32,581 bases of DNA from Brevibacillus migulae (GCF_004521915.1 NZ_SDKD01000035.1:1-32581), one strand, 5' to 3'; shown: positions 14,582-23,528, numbered from the stretch's first letter. Translations and numbers: made by a program. The notes: a model not told the origin generated them from the letters alone.

Positions 14582-16932
14582 TCCTGCCATACCTTTGCGA
14601 AGTCTTCCCATTGTAATTCCCGCAGCATTTCCACGGTGAGCTGTTCAGGTGCAATGTTCGCCAAACGCAGCGCTTGATTTTGAATCGCTTCCTGCACCAA
14701 ATTTTTGATTGCTCGGGCATTTCCAGACAATTGTCCGTTTTCTTGCTGAACACGAAGGCGTTGTTCGACTTTTTCGCGAACTCCTTGAGCCAATTGATAC
14801 TGCGCATGACGCAAGGAAAGCTCCAGGATCGCCAGAAGTTCCTCGGTGCTGTAATCCGGAAACAAAAACAGCTTTTTAAACCGAGAGGAAAGGCCCGGAT
14901 TGCTCGCGATCAACCGCTGCATTTCCGCTGTGTATCCGGCCAGAATCACCACCAGATTCTCTTGGTGTCGGGTCATTTCATCAACCAGGGTGTTAATCGC
15001 TTCTTGCCCGAAATCATTTTCGCGGGACGACAGCAGCGAGTACGCCTCATCGATGAACAAGACACCGCCCAGTGCGTCGCGAATGACGCGCTTGGTCTGG
15101 ATTGCGGTCTGTCCTACAAACCCCGCCACCAAATCAGCCCGGCTAACCGTCACCAAATGCCCTCTTTTCAAATAGCCTGTCTCTCGCAGGATGGACGCAT
15201 AATATCGCGCTACCGTTGACTTTCCCGTACCTGCATTCCCGCAAAATACAGCATGCAGCTCGATCGGCACGGCTGGCAGTCCCATGTCCATCCGTCTTCG
15301 TTGAATGGAAAGGAACGCCCCTACTTTTTTGATTTCTGCTTTCAGCTCGGTCAATCCGACCATTTCTTCTAACCGTTCGGTCTCTTCGTCGCGATCCGCC
15401 TCATCCTGATCGTGCCGTAGGACGTCATCGGGGTACAGGATGGTAAAATCGTCAATGGACAGCTTCTCTTTTTCGCTGACTCGTTGCCCCTTGGCAAAAA
15501 TCGCGTCCAAGATCATGTTCTTGATCGTGCGCGCGTTGCCAAAGGTTTCGTCTACCTTTGCCCGTTCAATCTGCAGGCGCAAGGCGATTTTGGTTTCCGG
15601 CAGCAAGGAAAAATCATTGCGCTGGGCAACCTGTTCGGCGATTGCGATCAACTCGTCCTCGCTATAATTGGGAAGAGTAAAGTAGCCGCTCTCCGGAAAA
15701 CGGCTGCGCAAGCCCGGATTTGCATGTAAAAAAGAGCGCATTTCTTCCGGGTAGCCCGCGAGGATCACCACGAATTTTCCGGCGTATTCACCGCTCGTCA
15801 TCGCCGCTACCATCGTATCAATGACGACCTGTCCATAGTCGCTGCCACTGGCGTCTTCTCTCTTGAGGCTATAAGCCTCGTCAATGAAAAGAACGCCACC
15901 CAACGCTCTTTGAATTGCCTCCATCGTCCGCTGCTCGGTCTGTCCGACATAGGCGCCCACCAACTGGGAACGATCGACCTCTACCATATGTCCCACATCC
16001 AGTAATCCGAGCTCCCGGTATAGCTTGGCAATCAGCCGCGCGAGCGTGGTCTTGCCTGTCCCCGGATTTCCCATCAAGACCAGGTGAAGCTCCGGCTGAT
16101 CCTGCAACACCCAGCCTTCTTCCCTGCGGATCTGCTGGTAATGATGAAAATCCGCCAGTTGTTTGACCCGCCTTTTGATTTCCTCGAGGCCAATCAACCC
16201 TTCGATTTCCCGCATAGCCGACGGTTGCAAGTCATCCACCTTTTCAGCCACCTGCCAAAGGGAAGCAATTTCTGCTTCCTGCTCCTGCAACCGGCGGATC
16301 ACGGCTTGCAGTTGCGTCAGCAAGGCAGTCGAATAAAACATCCCTTGCAACGATTCAGCATAATCCTCCGTACTTTTTCGCAATTCCATCAGCAATTGCA
16401 GCCGCTCTTGAAACAGTGCCAGCCCTGCAACCAGCTTCTGCTCCTCTTCATACGCAGCTGCCAGTCTTGCTGCTTCCAGGACCGATGGAAGTATATCCAA
16501 CCGAGTCTCGACCTGTTCCATCTCCGTGATCACACGTTGCTGCAGCTGTTCCAACTGTTTTCGTTTCGAGACAGCGTTATCGGTTTCCCGGATCTTCGGG
16601 TATTCACTCGGCTCCGCCTCACGACGCAACCGTTCCATGTAGAGCTCGACCATCAGTCGTGCTGCATACGGATACTGCGGATCAAGCTTGCGCGCTCTGC
16701 TTACCCATTCATCCGCCTGAGCCTGTCCATTTGGCCTCTGCAGCCTTTTCGCTGCCAAAAAGGTTAGCAGCGTAGCTTCCGCCTCCTGCCTGCCTTTTTC
16801 CTCCAGCTCTGTTCGCTCGTCTATCATCGATAACCACCTGATCAGTTCCGCTTCCGACAGCGTTGACAATTCAGGCGGTTGTTCTCGCCATTTCTGAATC
16901 GATGGCAGCCAATCTGGCAATGGCTGTTGCAT
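14578..16932 (-). CDS. Tandem AAA+ ATPase of the CbxX/CfqX-SpoVK type
   Basis: A protein of 784 residues with two complete CbxX/CfxQ-type AAA modules. Numbered from 16938: Walker A GNPGTGKTT at 290-298 with FIDEAYSL at 351-358, and GNAGTGKST at 567-575 with FIDEAYSLL at 628-636. Each also has the VGAYVGQT / VAGFVGQT pore-loop region and a sensor-type SRF (NPGLRSRF, NPGLSSRF). The first 240 residues are helical, Gln/Glu-rich and likely coiled coil. Both modules appear catalytically intact. Relatives remodel proteins: Rubisco activase CbxX, sporulation protein SpoVK (about 320 residues, one module) and ESX EccA. The target here is unknown. The GTG at 16938 abuts GGAGGA; ATG at 16932 is spaced 7 nt from GGAGG and preferred. 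It is a single gene, convergent with the PucR-type gene. Confidence 0.85.
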   Translation of the reverse strand: MQQPLPDWLPSIQKWREQPPELSTLSEAELIRWLSMIDERTELEEKGRQEAEATLLTFLAAKRLQRPNGQAQADEWVSRARKLDPQYPYAARLMVELYMERLRREAEPSEYPKIRETDNAVSKRKQLEQLQQRVITEMEQVETRLDILPSVLEAARLAAAYEEEQKLVAGLALFQERLQLLMELRKSTEDYAESLQGMFYSTALLTQLQAVIRRLQEQEAEIASLWQVAEKVDDLQPSAMREIEGLIGLEEIKRRVKQLADFHHYQQIRREEGWVLQDQPELHLVLMGNPGTGKTTLARLIAKLYRELGLLDVGHMVEVDRSQLVGAYVGQTEQRTMEAIQRALGGVLFIDEAYSLKREDASGSDYGQVVIDTMVAAMTSGEYAGKFVVILAGYPEEMRSFLHANPGLRSRFPESGYFTLPNYSEDELIAIAEQVAQRNDFSLLPETKIALRLQIERAKVDETFGNARTIKNMILDAIFAKGQRVSEKEKLSIDDFTILYPDDVLRHDQDEADRDEETERLEEMVGLTELKAEIKKVGAFLSIQRRRMDMGLPAVPIELHAVFCGNAGTGKSTVARYYASILRETGYLKRGHLVTVSRADLVAGFVGQTAIQTKRVIRDALGGVLFIDEAYSLLSSRENDFGQEAINTLVDEMTRHQENLVVILAGYTAEMQRLIASNPGLSSRFKKLFLFPDYSTEELLAILELSLRHAQYQLAQGVREKVEQRLRVQQENGQLSGNARAIKNLVQEAIQNQALRLANIAPEQLTVEMLRELQWEDFAKVWQD

Positions 16933-17008
16933 ATACACTCCTCCACCCTTTCTTCCACACCAGTTGTATCACGTTTTGCGGGGAAAGGAAAGGGTGTTGC
17001 ATGGTTGC

Positions 17009-17052
17009 AAAAAAGCTGAACCCATTGATATCAATCAGGGATCAGCTTTTTT
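17009..17052. terminator. Bidirectional terminator with nested palindrome
   Basis: A-rich AAAAAAGCTGA/TCAGCTTTTTT arms plus CCC/GGG, with mismatched A-A between, enclose ATTGATATCAAT, itself self-complementary. It ends the small minus-strand gene at 17063 and would also stop plus-strand transcription. Confidence 0.85.
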
Positions 17053-17062
17053 GCGGAAAGCA

Positions 17063-17266
17063 CTACAGGTTCACGTTGCCCATCTCGACATCTGCCTTCA
17101 AATGGGCTAGCGCAGCGGGAAACACCTCATTTTCCGTTTCAGCCGCTATTTTATACATCGTAATCACTTTTTCACCGCTTCGCACTTGCACATTGTACTG
17201 TGAATCGCCGTCGTAGGTCGTCGCGAAATTGATCTCACGCCCGTTCACATTCATATTACGTTCCAT
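17063..17266 (-). CDS. Small hypothetical protein
   Basis: A 67-residue protein starting at the ATG 17264-17266, which follows AAAGGAGGTG with 6 nt spacing, one of the best ribosome binding sites in the window. The same frame stays open further upstream, but that sequence looks like non-coding readthrough of the intergenic hairpin. The product is soluble and acidic, with motifs NVNGREINFATTYDGDSQYN and VRSGEKVITMYKIAAE that suggest a small beta-alpha fold. No family recognised. It lies between the parC-operon terminator and its own strong terminator, so it is a separate transcript. Confidence 0.65.
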   Translation of the reverse strand: MERNMNVNGREINFATTYDGDSQYNVQVRSGEKVITMYKIAAETENEVFPAALAHLKADVEMGNVNL

Positions 17267-17302
17267 GCGCTTCACCTCCTTTGGGTAGTTTTCCCCCGTT
17301 AG

Positions 17303-17343
17303 ACAAAAAACAACCGCAACTGACACGACCGTGCGAGTTGCGG
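17303..17343 (-). terminator. Terminator of the parE-parC operon
   Basis: Perfect arms CCGCAACT (17314-17321) and AGTTGCGG (17336-17343). On the minus strand the stem is followed by TTGTTTTTTG. It lies 35 nt after the stop of the third gene. Confidence 0.85.
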
Positions 17344-17378
17344 CGAATATTGCGCTTCCCCTGGAAATATCGAATACG

Positions 17379-17708
17379 TTACACCGGGGAGAACGCGGAA
17401 AGATCTGTTTTTTGCAGCAGCTGTCTACCGTCTGGAAGCAGCACGACCAGTTCCCCGGTTTGCTGACCATCCGGATTCCATGTGAATTGAAAGCGACGCT
17501 TTTCGGATTCCTCCGCATTAGAGAGCGCCTCCAGCATTTGACGCAGCGTTTCCGGCAATAACGGAACCGCTATGTGTTCATCTTCCGTACTCGGAAGAGA
17601 CAGGAGCTTGGAGGCATCCTCGAAATACAGCACAGTATCCAGCAGCAAAGAGATCTGTCTTTTGCTTAGCTCCGACCAAAATGAATCAAACATCTCTGCC
17701 ATATTCAC
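17379..17708 (-). CDS. Hypothetical protein coupled to parC
   Basis: A 109-residue protein whose GTG start (17706-17708) directly follows the parC TGA, with AAGGATGAG inside the parC end as ribosome binding site; the ATG two codons later is an alternative. It has an N-terminal helical half (MFDSFWSELSKRQISLLL, FEDASKLLSL) and a C-terminal beta-like half ending VVLLPDGRQLLQKTDL. No membrane segments or known motifs. Because it is translated with topoisomerase IV, it may assist or modulate that enzyme, but position is the only evidence. The parC operon terminator follows directly. Confidence 0.7.
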   Translation of the reverse strand: MNMAEMFDSFWSELSKRQISLLLDTVLYFEDASKLLSLPSTEDEHIAVPLLPETLRQMLEALSNAEESEKRRFQFTWNPDGQQTGELVVLLPDGRQLLQKTDLSAFSPV

Positions 17709-20270
17709 TCACTCATCCTTTTTCTTACTTGCATCGTCGAATAAACCAATCTGTTCAACTGGCGCTTCATCAAGAGGCGAATGAGGAGCTTCTTTCGCTG
17801 AACCCTGTGGATGTCCTTCTTGCTCCTTGTGCTCTTCAGATACAATGGCTGCTTCGATGGCGATCTCCGTGATCCCGCCTTCCACCACCAGTCGACCGAT
17901 ACCGCCTTGCTCATTGACAGGCACATGGGCAGCATCGATGATAACCCAGCCTCCAGCAGCAGATAGCGCATAAAGCTGTCCCAATTCTTCCAGTTGCAGG
18001 AACAGAAGCTGATGTGGATTCATTTTCCGTTTCCGGATCAGGACAAGCCCTTTTCCAGCTCTCCCCTGGACAGGCATGTCGGTAAGCGATGTGCGCTTCA
18101 CGATTCCTTCTCGGGTGAGAATGCGGAATACCCGGGAATCCTCTTCCGATACGGATATCAATCCAATCACTTCGTCACCATCTGCGAGATTAATCGATTT
18201 GACACCGCTCGAAGCTCGGCCTGTCGGCGATACTTCGCTTTGCAGGAAACGGATCCCCATCCCATCCCTTGTGGCTGTCAGGAATGTACCTTCTTCTCCT
18301 GTAAGCAGGACAGAAATGAATTCGTCATCTTCATGCTTCAGCTTCGCAGCCACCAAAGCACCTGAACGGTTCGTTTCGTACTCGGAAAGAGCCGTCTTCT
18401 TGATCAAACCGGAGCGGGTGGCGTGAACCACATACAACGGCTGCTTGAAGTCAGGCACGATATGCATGGCAATGACATGTTGGTGCTTCTCGAGCGGGAT
18501 AATGTTCACCAGCGCCGAACCGATATCCTTCCACTTTTCATCCGGAATATCGTTCACTAAGATCGCAAAGTATTTCCCGTCCTGGGTAAAGAACAGCGCC
18601 GTATGCGAGGTGTTCGTCTCCACAAACGTGCGAACCCGGTCACCTTCCTTCACACCGCATGTCTCAATCGTTCCGCCCATGGATTTAAACGAGCGCGGAC
18701 TGGTCCGCTTGATATACCCTTGGTTCGTCAGGGTCACGATGCAGTCTTCCACGTTGATCTGCATCGTGATGTCGATTTTGATTTCTTCAATTTCACCTTG
18801 AATTTCGGTGAGCCGCGGCTCGCTGTATTTGTTTTTGATCTCCGTCAATTCGCTGACCAATACTTGAATCAGCTTCTTCTCGCTGGCCAAAATCGATTCC
18901 AGCTCCTTGATCTCTTTGGCGAGCTGATTAAGCTCCTTTTCCAGCTTGACGATATCGATCCGGGTCAAGGAAGCTAATTGGATGCTTAAAATCGCATCCG
19001 CCTGCAGGTCGGTAAACCCGTATTCCCGCATGATGTTTTCCTTCGCATGGGCCCGGTCGTTGGATTCCATGATCGTATCGACAATTTGGCGCAGAATCGA
19101 TTTGGCCCGAATCAGACCTTCTACAATGTGCTGTCGGTTCTGCTTGCGCTCCAGGTCGTATTGCGAACGTCTGGTGACGATTTCCTTCTGATGGGAAATA
19201 TACGCATCCAGCAGCGCTTTCAAGCCCATCTGGCGGATCGTGCCATCATGGATGACGTTCATATTGTAGTTGTAATACACTTGCAAATCGGTGTTTTTGT
19301 ACAGATATTTGACGATGGCGTCGGTATCCGCGTCTTTGCGCACATCGATGACGATGCGCACTTTTTTCTGTTCGGCTTCCTTTCGTCCGGTCTCATCTCG
19401 AACCGCCAGGGCACCTTCAATCTTGCGTTCCATGACCAGCTCGTCAATGGATGCGACTAGCTTGGATTTCACGACGTCATACGGAATTTCCGAGATGACG
19501 ATTTTTTTGACCTTGCTGCCCTTGGGCTCTTCCACATGAGTCCTCGCACGGATAATAAACTGTCCGCGTCCGGTTTCAAAAGCTTTGCGAATTCCCGATA
19601 ACCCCTGCACGATGCCGCCTGTTGGAAAATCCGGCCCTTGCACATGGGTCATCAGCTCATCCAGCGAAATGTCCGGATTTTTCATCTGTGCGATGGTCGC
19701 ATCAATGACCTCACCCAGGTTATGGGTTGGAATGTCCGTCGCAAAGCCTACCGCAATCCCGGAAGCGCCATTCACCAAAAGATTGGGAAAACGGGAAGGC
19801 AGTACTGCTGGCTGCTGCTCTGAGTTGTCATAGTTCGGGATAAAGATAACGGTATCTTTTTCGATATCGCGCAGCATCTCGTTGGCGAGTGCGGATAAAC
19901 GGGATTCCGTATAACGCATCGCTGCTGGCGGATCGGCATCCAGGCTACCGAAGTTTCCGTGCCCCTGAATCAATACCTGGCGCATTTTCCACCATTGCGC
20001 CATGCGCACCATGGTTTCATAAATCGCCGTATCGCCATGCGGATGATAGGTACCCATCACGTATCCGACCGTTTTGGCTGATTTCCGGTATGGCTTGTCG
20101 TTCGTATTTCCTTCTTGGTACATCGCGTACAAAATACGGCGCTGCACAGGCTTTAAGCCATCTCTGGCATCGGGGATCGCCCGGGACAGAATGACGAGGT
20201 TCGCATAGTCCCCAAAGCGCTTCCCCATGATCTCCGAGAAGCTTTGTTCAATAATCTGATTGGACAACAT
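17709..20270 (-). CDS. parC: DNA topoisomerase IV subunit A
   Basis: An 853-residue type IIA topoisomerase breakage-reunion subunit, which with ParE decatenates daughter chromosomes. Seen: IPDARDGLKPVQRRILYAM, the quinolone-resistance region YHPHGDTAIYETMVRMAQ, the catalytic Tyr120 in AAMRYTESRLS, then SGIAVGFATDIPTHNLGEV and a C-terminal six-bladed DNA-wrapping beta-pinwheel with repeated (R/K)TSL-type units. It lacks the gyrase GyrA-box (QRRGGKG), and RGIVKRTSLTDMPVQGRAGKG is the degenerate ParC form. At the position of GrlA Ser80 (S. aureus) it has Thr81, a conservative difference, with Glu85 retained. It begins 2 nt after the parE stop. It is slightly longer than B. subtilis ParC, with a charged tail ending SKKKDE. 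Confidence 0.96.
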   Translation of the reverse strand: MLSNQIIEQSFSEIMGKRFGDYANLVILSRAIPDARDGLKPVQRRILYAMYQEGNTNDKPYRKSAKTVGYVMGTYHPHGDTAIYETMVRMAQWWKMRQVLIQGHGNFGSLDADPPAAMRYTESRLSALANEMLRDIEKDTVIFIPNYDNSEQQPAVLPSRFPNLLVNGASGIAVGFATDIPTHNLGEVIDATIAQMKNPDISLDELMTHVQGPDFPTGGIVQGLSGIRKAFETGRGQFIIRARTHVEEPKGSKVKKIVISEIPYDVVKSKLVASIDELVMERKIEGALAVRDETGRKEAEQKKVRIVIDVRKDADTDAIVKYLYKNTDLQVYYNYNMNVIHDGTIRQMGLKALLDAYISHQKEIVTRRSQYDLERKQNRQHIVEGLIRAKSILRQIVDTIMESNDRAHAKENIMREYGFTDLQADAILSIQLASLTRIDIVKLEKELNQLAKEIKELESILASEKKLIQVLVSELTEIKNKYSEPRLTEIQGEIEEIKIDITMQINVEDCIVTLTNQGYIKRTSPRSFKSMGGTIETCGVKEGDRVRTFVETNTSHTALFFTQDGKYFAILVNDIPDEKWKDIGSALVNIIPLEKHQHVIAMHIVPDFKQPLYVVHATRSGLIKKTALSEYETNRSGALVAAKLKHEDDEFISVLLTGEEGTFLTATRDGMGIRFLQSEVSPTGRASSGVKSINLADGDEVIGLISVSEEDSRVFRILTREGIVKRTSLTDMPVQGRAGKGLVLIRKRKMNPHQLLFLQLEELGQLYALSAAGGWVIIDAAHVPVNEQGGIGRLVVEGGITEIAIEAAIVSEEHKEQEGHPQGSAKEAPHSPLDEAPVEQIGLFDDASKKKDE

Positions 20271-20272
20271 GG

Positions 20273-22234
20273 TTATTCATCCTCTCCCACTTCGAAGGTA
20301 ACATGGCTCTCAATCCATTCACGTCGAGGAGGCACCTTGTCTCCCATCAGGACCGTGACGAGCTTTTCGGATTGGGCGAGATCTTCGAGCGAGACTTTAA
20401 TCAATTTACGGGTTTCCGGATTCATCGTGGTATCCCACAGCTGATCCGGATTCATCTCTCCTAACCCTTTATAGCGCTGCACTTCTGCTCCTCGGCCCAG
20501 TTTTTTCAGGGCTTGCTCCAGTTCATAGTCATTCCAGCAATAGATGGGATCTTGTTGTTTGCTTTTTCCTTCTTTTTTGACCTGATACAAAGGCGGTTGC
20601 GCGATATACAGCTTTCCGGCAGCAATCAAAGGCTGCATGTAACGGAAGAAAAACGTCAACAGCAAGGTCTGAATGTGCGAACCATCCACATCCGCATCGG
20701 ACATGATGATGATTTTGTCAAAGGAGCAATTTTCGATCATGAAGTCTTCCCCGATGTCGGTCTCCAGCACTTCCAGGATCGTGCGAAACTCTTCGTTGGC
20801 CAATACATCGGATAGCTTGGCTTTTTCCGTGTTCAACGGCTTCCCGCGCAATCCAAAGATCGCCTGAAACTCCGAGTTGCGTGCTTGCTTGGCAGACCCA
20901 CCTGCAGAGTCACCCTCCACCAGAAAGAGCTCATTGCGCGTCTTGTCTTTGTACTGGGGTGGCGTGAATTTCTCCGAGATGGAGCGCTTTTTCTTGGCGT
21001 TTTTTCCTTTTTTATCGCCGCGAAGCGCTTCCCGCTGTTTGCGCAGTTCTTCCCGTATTTCCGCCGAGCGCACCGCTTTTTCAATTAACACCTTGGCGCT
21101 CTCGGGGTTTTCCTCGAGGAAATAGCCCAGCTTTTCCGCGATGACCTGCTCCACGATGGCACGAGCTTCTTCATTGCCCAGCTTGTCCTTTGTCTGCGAT
21201 TCAAATTGCACATCCGCCATTTGCAAGGACAGCACGCCCAAAAAGCCTTCACGCAGATCATTTCCCGTCAGGTTCGGATCTTTGTCCTTAAGGAACCCTT
21301 TGCGGCGGGCAAATTCGTTAAAAACGCGTGTCGTCGCATTGCGAAACCCGGTTACATGCGTCCCGCCGTCTGTGGTCGGAATCGAGTTGACGTAGGAGAC
21401 CAATGTTTCCGTGTAACCATCGTTATATTGGAAGGCAAGCTCCACATAGACATCGTCTTTTTCACCGTCAAAATAAACGACCGGATGGAGCGTCTGTTTT
21501 CCCTCATTTAAGTATTCCACGTACGACTTCAAGCCATCTTCGAAGAAAAATTCCTCGCGCCTCGTTTCCGGGCCGCGCTTGTCAATCAGCACCATGCGAA
21601 GCTTTTTCAACAGAAACGCCGTCTCCCGGAAACGGTCGCGGATGAGCTCATAATCAAAACGGGTGGTCGTAAAGATTTCGTCATCAGGCAGGAAGGTAAC
21701 CGTAGTTCCTGTCCGCTTGGTCGTTCCCACCACGACCAAGTCCGTCACGGGCTTCCCTACGTACTCATTCCCCTGTTCATCTACGACATACTCAAAACGC
21801 TGCTTATGTATTTCACCATTGCGATGGATTTCCACTTCAAGCCATTTGGAAAGCGCGACAACCACACTGGATCCAACCCCGTGTAGTCCTCCGCTCTTTT
21901 TATATCCGCCGCCGCCAAATTTTCCGCCGGCATGCAGCGTCGTAAAAATCACTTCAGGTACAGGACGTCCGCTTTTATGCATCCCTGTTGGAATACCGCG
22001 GCCGTAGTCCTCTACGCGAACGCTTCCATCTTTTTCTAACGTGACGATGATCCGGTCATTATAGCCGCCCAACGCTTCATCTTTCGCATTATCGACGATT
22101 TCCCACAGCAGATGGTGCAACCCCCGACTGCCCGTCGAACCAATATACATCCCAGGTCGCTTCCGAACGGCAATTAAGCCCTCGAGAACCTGAATATCTT
22201 CTTCCGTATAGGTGAGCGTCTCCTGTTCTTTCAT
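20273..22234 (-). CDS. parE: DNA topoisomerase IV subunit B
   Basis: The ATPase subunit of topoisomerase IV, 653 residues from the ATG at 22234, which has GAGGGGAG upstream; a longer frame to 22282 adds an unlikely N-terminus. GHKL motifs: EIVDNAKDEA (Glu45, Asn49), VEDYGRGIPTG, GGLHGVGSSVVVALS; transducer Lys in the QTKDKLGN loop; TOPRIM LFLVEGDSAGGSA and IIMSDADVDGSHI; and a C-terminal RYKGLGEMNPDQLWDTTMNP. The lack of a large TOPRIM insertion and the partner gene identify it as ParE rather than GyrB. First gene of the parE-parC unit. An upstream minus-strand TGGTATACAAT near 22300 is a likely extended -10. Confidence 0.96.
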   Translation of the reverse strand: MKEQETLTYTEEDIQVLEGLIAVRKRPGMYIGSTGSRGLHHLLWEIVDNAKDEALGGYNDRIIVTLEKDGSVRVEDYGRGIPTGMHKSGRPVPEVIFTTLHAGGKFGGGGYKKSGGLHGVGSSVVVALSKWLEVEIHRNGEIHKQRFEYVVDEQGNEYVGKPVTDLVVVGTTKRTGTTVTFLPDDEIFTTTRFDYELIRDRFRETAFLLKKLRMVLIDKRGPETRREEFFFEDGLKSYVEYLNEGKQTLHPVVYFDGEKDDVYVELAFQYNDGYTETLVSYVNSIPTTDGGTHVTGFRNATTRVFNEFARRKGFLKDKDPNLTGNDLREGFLGVLSLQMADVQFESQTKDKLGNEEARAIVEQVIAEKLGYFLEENPESAKVLIEKAVRSAEIREELRKQREALRGDKKGKNAKKKRSISEKFTPPQYKDKTRNELFLVEGDSAGGSAKQARNSEFQAIFGLRGKPLNTEKAKLSDVLANEEFRTILEVLETDIGEDFMIENCSFDKIIIMSDADVDGSHIQTLLLTFFFRYMQPLIAAGKLYIAQPPLYQVKKEGKSKQQDPIYCWNDYELEQALKKLGRGAEVQRYKGLGEMNPDQLWDTTMNPETRKLIKVSLEDLAQSEKLVTVLMGDKVPPRREWIESHVTFEVGEDE

Positions 22235-22456
22235 TCCGTTCTCCCCTCTATGTTTCCGTTGCGATTGCTTATAGGCGAACACTTAATCGCTATTGTATAC
22301 CATTTGACGGGAAGAAATAAACATCCTGCCCGAAAATGTTCGTTCATAAGTTTAGCACTCGTGCCGAAGAATAGTCAAAGTGAACAGGCTAAATGCGCCT
22401 CAATGGGGCAAGCTAAAGAGGAAACCTCACTCATGATGGGCAAAGGGGGATCTACC

Positions 22457-22834
22457 TTGATCAGTGCAACCAAACCATTTGTGAAATTTCACCGTTATGA
22501 CCAGGAGCTCGTATCCGACATTCAGGCGCTCAACTCCTCGGGTTACCACAAAGACGATATTTGGGTGCTCAAGTGGAATCCAGATAAAAACCACTCCAAT
22601 CAGCGAGACAACTATTACAAATACAGCACCCATTTCGAGAGCGCGGTCGGCCATATCGACAGCAAAGCTCATTTCTTTGATAACGGCGGGGAAGAGCTGC
22701 GTACAAAATTAGAGCATCTGGGTCTGACCAAGGATGAAAGCTCTGCTCTGTTTCGTGAGCTTCAGGAAACCGATTATACCTGCCTGCTGGTTGTTCGCGA
22801 TCTGAAGGATAATATCATCAAGATGAACGATTAA
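22457..22834 (+). CDS. Small protein, possibly related to YflT/general stress protein 17M
   Basis: About 125 residues from the TTG at 22457-22459, which follows AAAGGGGG by 7 nt; several upstream in-frame ATGs (22433, 22403) lack comparable sites. The opening KPFVKFHRYDQELVSDIQAL then NSSGYHKDDIWVLKWNPDKN resembles the beta-alpha-beta start of YflT-like proteins (a helix of paired acidic residues, then GY-x-x-D-D-I-x-V-L). The C-terminal half, with LGLTKDESSALFRELQETDY, is helical. Soluble, no signal peptide. The relationship is from memory and weak. Divergent from parE, followed by its own terminator. Confidence 0.65.
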   Translation: MISATKPFVKFHRYDQELVSDIQALNSSGYHKDDIWVLKWNPDKNHSNQRDNYYKYSTHFESAVGHIDSKAHFFDNGGEELRTKLEHLGLTKDESSALFRELQETDYTCLLVVRDLKDNIIKMND

Positions 22835-22852
22835 CCGTTTTTGGCTGTATTC

Positions 22853-22891
22853 ACACTCTATCCTGCTTTACGGATAGGGTGTTTCTTTTTT
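22853..22891 (+). terminator. Terminator of the small stress-like gene
   Basis: Eleven-bp stem (22853-22863 with 22872-22882, one T-G pair) followed by TTTCTTTTTT. It begins 19 nt after the stop. Confidence 0.9.
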
Positions 22892-22907
22892 AGATAGGCC
22901 TCTTTTA

Positions 22908-22936
22908 TAGACAATTACGAACGTTTGTTCTATAAT
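22908..22936 (+). promoter_or_regulatory. SOS-type promoter with LexA box
   Basis: TAGACA (22908-22913) and TATAAT (22931-22936) are 17 bp apart. The spacer ends with CGAACGTTTGTTC (22918-22930), which fits the Bacillus LexA box GAAC-N4-GTTC with an exact symmetric core and the preferred preceding C. A repressor here would cover the promoter, so expression should rise after DNA damage. Confidence 0.85.
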
Positions 22937-22995
22937 CGATTAAACAGCTTTGTTGCTCTTCATTGTGTAACTGTTGGGGAGAAGGAGCGATTCAT

Positions 22996-23475
22996 TTGCT
23001 GCAGTTGTTTCGTTATAACTGGTTGGTAAGAGAGGAATGGTTTGAATGGTGCAAGCATATCCCTATCGAGGAATTGTTGCGTAGTCGCACAGGAGGGGCA
23101 GGTTCCATCCTTTTAACTCTTTTCCATATTGCAGACGTGGAATACAGCTGGATTCGGGGTATTCAGGGGAAGCCGGACATCCTGGTACCATTTGAGAACG
23201 ATTGGACGCTCACACAAGTAAAGGCGCTATCGGATTCTTGGATCAATGAAACAAAGTTATTTTTGAATACATGGTCACATGATTGGGATAACGAACCCGT
23301 CACCGTTTCTTGGAACGATGGCTGCTATACTCAAGGTGAAATATTACGTCATGTCATTGCACATGAGATCCATCATGTGGGCCAGCTGTCCGTATGGGCA
23401 AGGGAAATGGGACTTACACCTGTGTCAGCCAATGTCATAGGCAGAGGATTATTTCCAAATAGGATGTCATCGTAA
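22996..23475 (+). CDS. DinB-family (DinB/YfiT) four-helix protein
   Basis: About 159 residues from the TTG at 22996-22998, 8 nt after GGAG; the longer frame from 22963 starts within the leader. The DinB-like metalloenzyme fold is indicated by three metal-ligand histidines: one in LTLFHIADVEYSWIRG and two in HVIAHEIHHVGQLSVWAREM. Members include thiol-transferases and many uncharacterised proteins; B. subtilis dinB itself is damage-inducible with unknown biochemistry. The LexA box and near-consensus promoter immediately upstream support the same regulation here. It is not the DNA polymerase IV that carries the name dinB in E. coli. Confidence 0.88.
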   Translation: MLQLFRYNWLVREEWFEWCKHIPIEELLRSRTGGAGSILLTLFHIADVEYSWIRGIQGKPDILVPFENDWTLTQVKALSDSWINETKLFLNTWSHDWDNEPVTVSWNDGCYTQGEILRHVIAHEIHHVGQLSVWAREMGLTPVSANVIGRGLFPNRMSS

Positions 23476-23510
23476 AAGAAAAAAGCTGCTGACATCATTA
23501 TCAACAGCTT
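23472..23510 (-). terminator. Terminator of the DUF1292 gene
   Basis: AAGCTG/CAGCTT arms (23483-23488 / 23505-23510) with an inner TGA/TCA pair. On the minus strand they are followed by TTTTTTCTTTTA. It overlaps the end of the convergent DinB-family gene. Confidence 0.8.
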
Positions 23511-23528
23511 AAGGTGTACAGCAGCAGT

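Noticed and set aside
22345..22356. CGAAAATGTTCG near the parE start as a second LexA box
   Set aside because: The symmetric core is 10 nt (GAAA-x-x-GTTC-like) and not GAAC-N4-GTTC, so it does not fit the LexA consensus.
22360..22390. GTTTAG-N13-GAATAG as a sigma-B promoter for the stress-like gene
   Set aside because: The -10 part matches only 3 of 6 consensus bases, so the stress link is not supported by the promoter.
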